Source: Aquibium pacificus (lineage in GTDB: Bacteria; Pseudomonadota; Alphaproteobacteria; Rhizobiales; Rhizobiaceae). Taken from it: DNA of 64,000 nucleotides. Shown piece by piece: positions 61,247 to 64,000 of the stretch. The stretch lies in contig NZ_JBDPGJ010000002.1 in assembly GCF_040839445.1 (NCBI RefSeq), positions 1,054,001-1,118,000 of the forward strand, read 5' to 3'. Both the position numbers and the translations under genes were made by a program. The notes under the pieces were generated by a model. The model searched no databases and was not told the DNA's origin. It was given only the letters and a program-made list of their open reading frames with translations. Positions within the stretch are counted from its first letter, which is position 1. Every line of letters begins with the position of its first letter.

Positions 61247-62083
61247 ATGAGCATCAAGACCATCCTTTCGGTTACCGGCGTGAACCACCGGGAGGGCGAC
61301 CTGCGGCTCGCCGCCGGATTATGCGATCAGATGGCGGCACATCTTTCCGTGCTCGTGGTGGCGATCGCCCCGCCACCGCCGGCCGGCGAGTTCGCGGCGA
61401 TGGTATCGGACGGCTGGATCCAGGAACGCCAGGAGGATCAAGAGCGGCTGCGGGAGAGGGAATCCTCCGTCTCGGCCTTCCTGAGCGGGACGGGGCTTTC
61501 GGCCGACGTGAGCACTGGCTATCCGGAGGAAGCATGGACCGACGAGACGGTCGGTCGGCGGGCGCGCTATGCCGACATCACGCTCATCGGACCGGAGACC
61601 CTGAAATCGGAGCGGCTGGGACCGAAGGTCGTCGAAGGCTCCCTGTTCTTCTCCGGCAGACCCGTGCTCCTGGTGCCGGAGAACGTCCAGCCCACGCTTT
61701 TGCCCAAGCGGGTCATGGTGGCGTGGGACGGCCGGGTCGAGGCCGCTCGCGCCGTCCGCGAGGCCATGGACATGATCGAGGGCGCGGAGGAGGTTCGGGT
61801 CGTGCTGGTAGACCCCGCCGAAGGCGAGGATGCCCATGGGGCGGAGCCGGGCGCCGACGTCGCGGCCTATCTCGCGAGGCATGGGGCAAAGGTCACCGTC
61901 GACCGGTTGCCCGGTGCCGATCAGCCGGTTGCCGAAGTCCTGCGCCGGCATGCGACCGATACCGCGGCCGAGCTTCTGGTGATGGGTGCATACGGACACT
62001 CGCGGTTCCGCGAGCGCATATTCGGAGGGGTGACGCGGGCGATGGTCGAGCGGCCGAGCCTGCCCATCCTGATGGCGCGCTGA
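61247..62083 (+). CDS. Tandem-domain universal stress protein
   Basis: 278 residues with two Usp domains (about 1-140 and 155-277). The second carries the ATP-binding pattern GAYGHSRFRERIFGGVTR (G-x2-G-x9-G-T type); the first is less conserved. Tandem Usp proteins are commonly induced by FNR/FixK-type regulators in low oxygen. It is followed by phasin and PHA synthase genes on the same strand. Confidence 0.88.
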   Translation: MSIKTILSVTGVNHREGDLRLAAGLCDQMAAHLSVLVVAIAPPPPAGEFAAMVSDGWIQERQEDQERLRERESSVSAFLSGTGLSADVSTGYPEEAWTDETVGRRARYADITLIGPETLKSERLGPKVVEGSLFFSGRPVLLVPENVQPTLLPKRVMVAWDGRVEAARAVREAMDMIEGAEEVRVVLVDPAEGEDAHGAEPGADVAAYLARHGAKVTVDRLPGADQPVAEVLRRHATDTAAELLVMGAYGHSRFRERIFGGVTRAMVERPSLPILMAR

Positions 62084-62119
62084 TCGCCGTCCCTATTCTC
62101 CCGCCGCCGGATCGGCCGG

Positions 62120-62133
62120 TTGATCCCGATCAA
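62120..62133. promoter_or_regulatory. Perfect FixK box upstream of the phasin gene
   Basis: TTGAT-CCCG-ATCAA is a perfect FNR/FixK palindrome 37 bp after the Usp stop and 124 bp (centre) before the phasin ATG. Confidence 0.85.
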
Positions 62134-62249
62134 CACGGCCGATGCGGGATGGGTCCAGAGTGAAATTGCAGGGCGGACGCATGCGACCGACCTCGGTCTT
62201 GGAATCGCCCTGCCGACGAAACGATAGAAAACCGAACAGGAGGCTTTCG

Positions 62250-62639
62250 ATGACGAATTCGCTCGACCCGATTGGCGCTATGTTCCTGCAATCCTCTCCG
62301 GCGCTCGCCAACGCGCAGAAGTTCTTCTTCGCCGCCGCCCGGCTCCAGGGCAATGCCCTGAAAGCCGGCCTGCGCTACAATATCGAGACGCTGGCCTTCC
62401 TGAAGCAGCGGCTCGAGAAGGACATGAAGCTGGTGGACGATCTCGTCGCCTCGGACGGCTTCAAGGACGCCTTCGACATCTATGCCGGTTTCGTCGAGAA
62501 CGCCGCGGCGGAGTATGCGGCGGAGAGCAGCAAGATCGCCGGCATCGGCTCCAGGATCGCTTCAGAGACCGCCAAGCGCGTGCGCGAGGAGGCCCAGGCC
62601 TCGATCGACGACATGGCCGCCCAGACGGTTTCCGCGTGA
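62250..62639 (+). CDS. Phasin family protein
   Basis: 129 residues from ATG 62250, with AGGAGG at 62238-62243. It is a helical amphipathic protein typical of phasins: FFFAAARLQGNALKAGLRYN, then an alanine-rich helix ending EEAQASIDDMAAQTVSA. Phasins coat polyhydroxyalkanoate granules, matching the PHA synthase gene 67 bp downstream. A perfect FixK box lies upstream. Confidence 0.86.
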   Translation: MTNSLDPIGAMFLQSSPALANAQKFFFAAARLQGNALKAGLRYNIETLAFLKQRLEKDMKLVDDLVASDGFKDAFDIYAGFVENAAAEYAAESSKIAGIGSRIASETAKRVREEAQASIDDMAAQTVSA

Positions 62640-62706
62640 CCGCCACGGCCTGAGCCGGCGCTGTCTGCTACGTAGGGTTCTCGCCTGGTTCGGAGGAAGA
62701 CACCAC

Positions 62707-64000
62707 ATGCATCCCCGCGAGAAGCTCGGCAAGCGGGCGGGCGCCCCGCGCAGGACAAGAGCCGGAGCCCGGCTGACGCAGGTTCTTCCCCAGGTGGCGG
62801 ATGCGCCGCATCGGGATATCCGCGCCGAATCTCAAACTGGACAGAGCGAGACGGTTGCTGACGACGGCTACAGGGATCTCGACCGTATCTATCATGCCTT
62901 GCTCGCCGGACAAGGATTCGGCATTTCGCCCATCAGTCTTGCGAGCGCCTGGCAGGATTGGGCACTTCATCTGGCCCTGTCCCCCGGCAAGCGGCTCGAA
63001 CTGGCGGCCAAGGGGCTGGAGAAGGTCGAGCGGTTCCGCGGCTTCCTCGCCGCGTGCATGGCCGACGCGGCATCGAAGCCGGCCTGTATCACGCCCTTGC
63101 CTCAGGACAGACGGTTCGACCACCCCGGCTGGCAGGCGCCGCCGTTCAGCGCCCTCAGCCAATCCTTCCTGCTCTGGCAGCAATGGTGGCACAATGCGAC
63201 CACCGGCATGCCGGGCGTGGCGGCCAAGCACGAGCGCCTGGTGGAGTTCTATGGCCGCCAGTTCCTAGACATGGTGGCTCCGTCCAATTTTCCGGCAACG
63301 AACCCGGCCGTGATCGAGAAGACCGTCCGGGACCGGGGTGCCAACCTCGTGGCAGGGTTCCAGAATTGGCTCGCGGACTTCTATCGCCTGGCGGCCCAGC
63401 TTCCTCCCGAAGGGATCGAGGACTTCCGACCGGGGATCGAGCTCGCCGCCACGCCCGGCGAGGTCGTGTTCCGCAACGAACTGATGGAGCTCATCCAGTA
63501 CAGCCCGTCGACGGCCACGGTCCGGTCCGAACCCGTGCTCATCGTGCCCGCCTGGATTATGAAATATTACATCCTCGACCTGTCGCCAGGCAATTCGCTG
63601 ATCCGCTATCTGGTGGGGGAGGGGTTCACGGTGTTCTGCATCTCGTGGCGCAACCCGGGTCGCGAACAGCGCGACGTCGGGTTCGACGACTATCGCAGGC
63701 ACGGCGTCATGGCCGCCATCGATGCGGTCGAGGCGATTTCGGGCGATGGCCAGATGCACGCCGTCGGCTACTGTCTCGGCGGAACGCTGCTCTCGGTCGC
63801 GGCCGCGACCATGGCGCGGGACGGTGACACACGGTTGAAAACGCTGTCGCTGTTTGCCGCCCAGGTGGATTTCGACGAACCGGGCGAACTCGGCCTGTTC
63901 ATCGACGAGAGCCAAGTCGCCCTCATAGAGGACGTCATGTGGAAAGAGGGCTATCTGGACCAGCGCAGGATGGCCGGCGCCTTCCAGATGCTGCGCTCGC
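62707..64000 (+). CDS. phaC: Poly(3-hydroxyalkanoate) synthase, class I-like (5' part)
   Basis: The frame is open from ATG 62707 (GGAGGA at 62692-62697) to the window edge, 431 codons, with no stop; a typical class I PhaC has about 600 residues. The catalytic lipase-like box is GYCLGGT with nucleophile Cys356. N-terminal features of class I synthases follow: NPAVIEKTVRDRGANLVAG and PSTATVRSEPVLIVPAWIMK, then FCISWRNPGREQRD. It polymerises hydroxyacyl-CoA into storage granules in the cytoplasm. The catalytic Asp and His lie beyond the window. Proximity of the phasin, Usp and FixK box suggests PHA storage under oxygen limitation. Confidence 0.93.
   Translation, partial: MHPREKLGKRAGAPRRTRAGARLTQVLPQVADAPHRDIRAESQTGQSETVADDGYRDLDRIYHALLAGQGFGISPISLASAWQDWALHLALSPGKRLELAAKGLEKVERFRGFLAACMADAASKPACITPLPQDRRFDHPGWQAPPFSALSQSFLLWQQWWHNATTGMPGVAAKHERLVEFYGRQFLDMVAPSNFPATNPAVIEKTVRDRGANLVAGFQNWLADFYRLAAQLPPEGIEDFRPGIELAATPGEVVFRNELMELIQYSPSTATVRSEPVLIVPAWIMKYYILDLSPGNSLIRYLVGEGFTVFCISWRNPGREQRDVGFDDYRRHGVMAAIDAVEAISGDGQMHAVGYCLGGTLLSVAAATMARDGDTRLKTLSLFAAQVDFDEPGELGLFIDESQVALIEDVMWKEGYLDQRRMAGAFQMLRS

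Overview
This 64 kb window is GC-rich, densely coding chromosomal DNA from an alphaproteobacterium. The marker set points to Hyphomicrobiales (Rhizobiales), most likely near Phyllobacteriaceae/Rhizobiaceae: a PhyR-NepR-EcfG general stress locus, FixLJ-FixK oxygen signalling, a PstSCAB-PhoU-PhoB phosphate locus with the long alphaproteobacterial PstC and PstA, a ROK-regulated XylFHG system, UgpBAEC, and a 45-bp inverted repeat that looks like a rhizobial intergenic palindrome. The genus assignment is inference. I saw no tRNA, rRNA, CRISPR, prophage or insertion sequence.

Layout. 0-5 kb: the 3' end of serA and a 1530-residue hybrid kinase with about seven PAS modules. 5.4-11.6 kb: Pho box and pstSCAB-phoU-phoB. 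11.7-14.6 kb: an exported vanadium-haloperoxidase-like PAP2 protein translationally coupled to an exported VCBS/UnbV repeat protein. 14.7-19.4 kb: ROK regulator divergent from xylFHG. 19.5-30.4 kb: general stress region, with phyR, nepR, ecfG, an HWE histidine kinase, a single-domain FATG response regulator and envelope genes (AI-2E permease, YqjD-like anchor, lipid kinase, PRC-barrel protein). Nine perfect GGAAC-N16/17-CGTT promoters lie in its intergenic gaps. One of them drives no protein gene: 20319-20343 is followed by two hairpins with C-rich loops and a strong terminator, predicting a stress sigma-factor-dependent small RNA of about 120 nt.

30.5-32.9 kb: a VOC dioxygenase/esterase/GNAT operon. 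33-41.9 kb: a catabolic cluster (membrane dipeptidase, GcvT/DmdA-like protein, two phytoene-dehydrogenase-like flavoproteins, methyltransferase, BetI-like TetR regulator, orphan PotD-like binding protein). 41.9-46.2 kb: ugpBAEC on the minus strand. 46.4-47.7 kb: a flavin amine oxidase gene broken by a one-base frameshift near its end.

47.7-64 kb: a low-oxygen/energy-stress region. FixL retains the haem-ligating His and regulatory Arg; fixJ, a degenerate receiver and a cysteine-free FixK follow. Around them lie a DUF302 protein, a P1B ATPase, two cytochromes c, thioredoxin, a MgtC/DUF4010 protein, an ADP-forming acyl-CoA ligase fused to GNAT, an APH-kinase fusion, UspA, phasin and PHA synthase (running off the window). 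Two perfect TTGAT-N4-ATCAA boxes and several imperfect ones precede these genes, so the region reads as a local FixK regulon linking oxygen limitation to PHA storage and survival.
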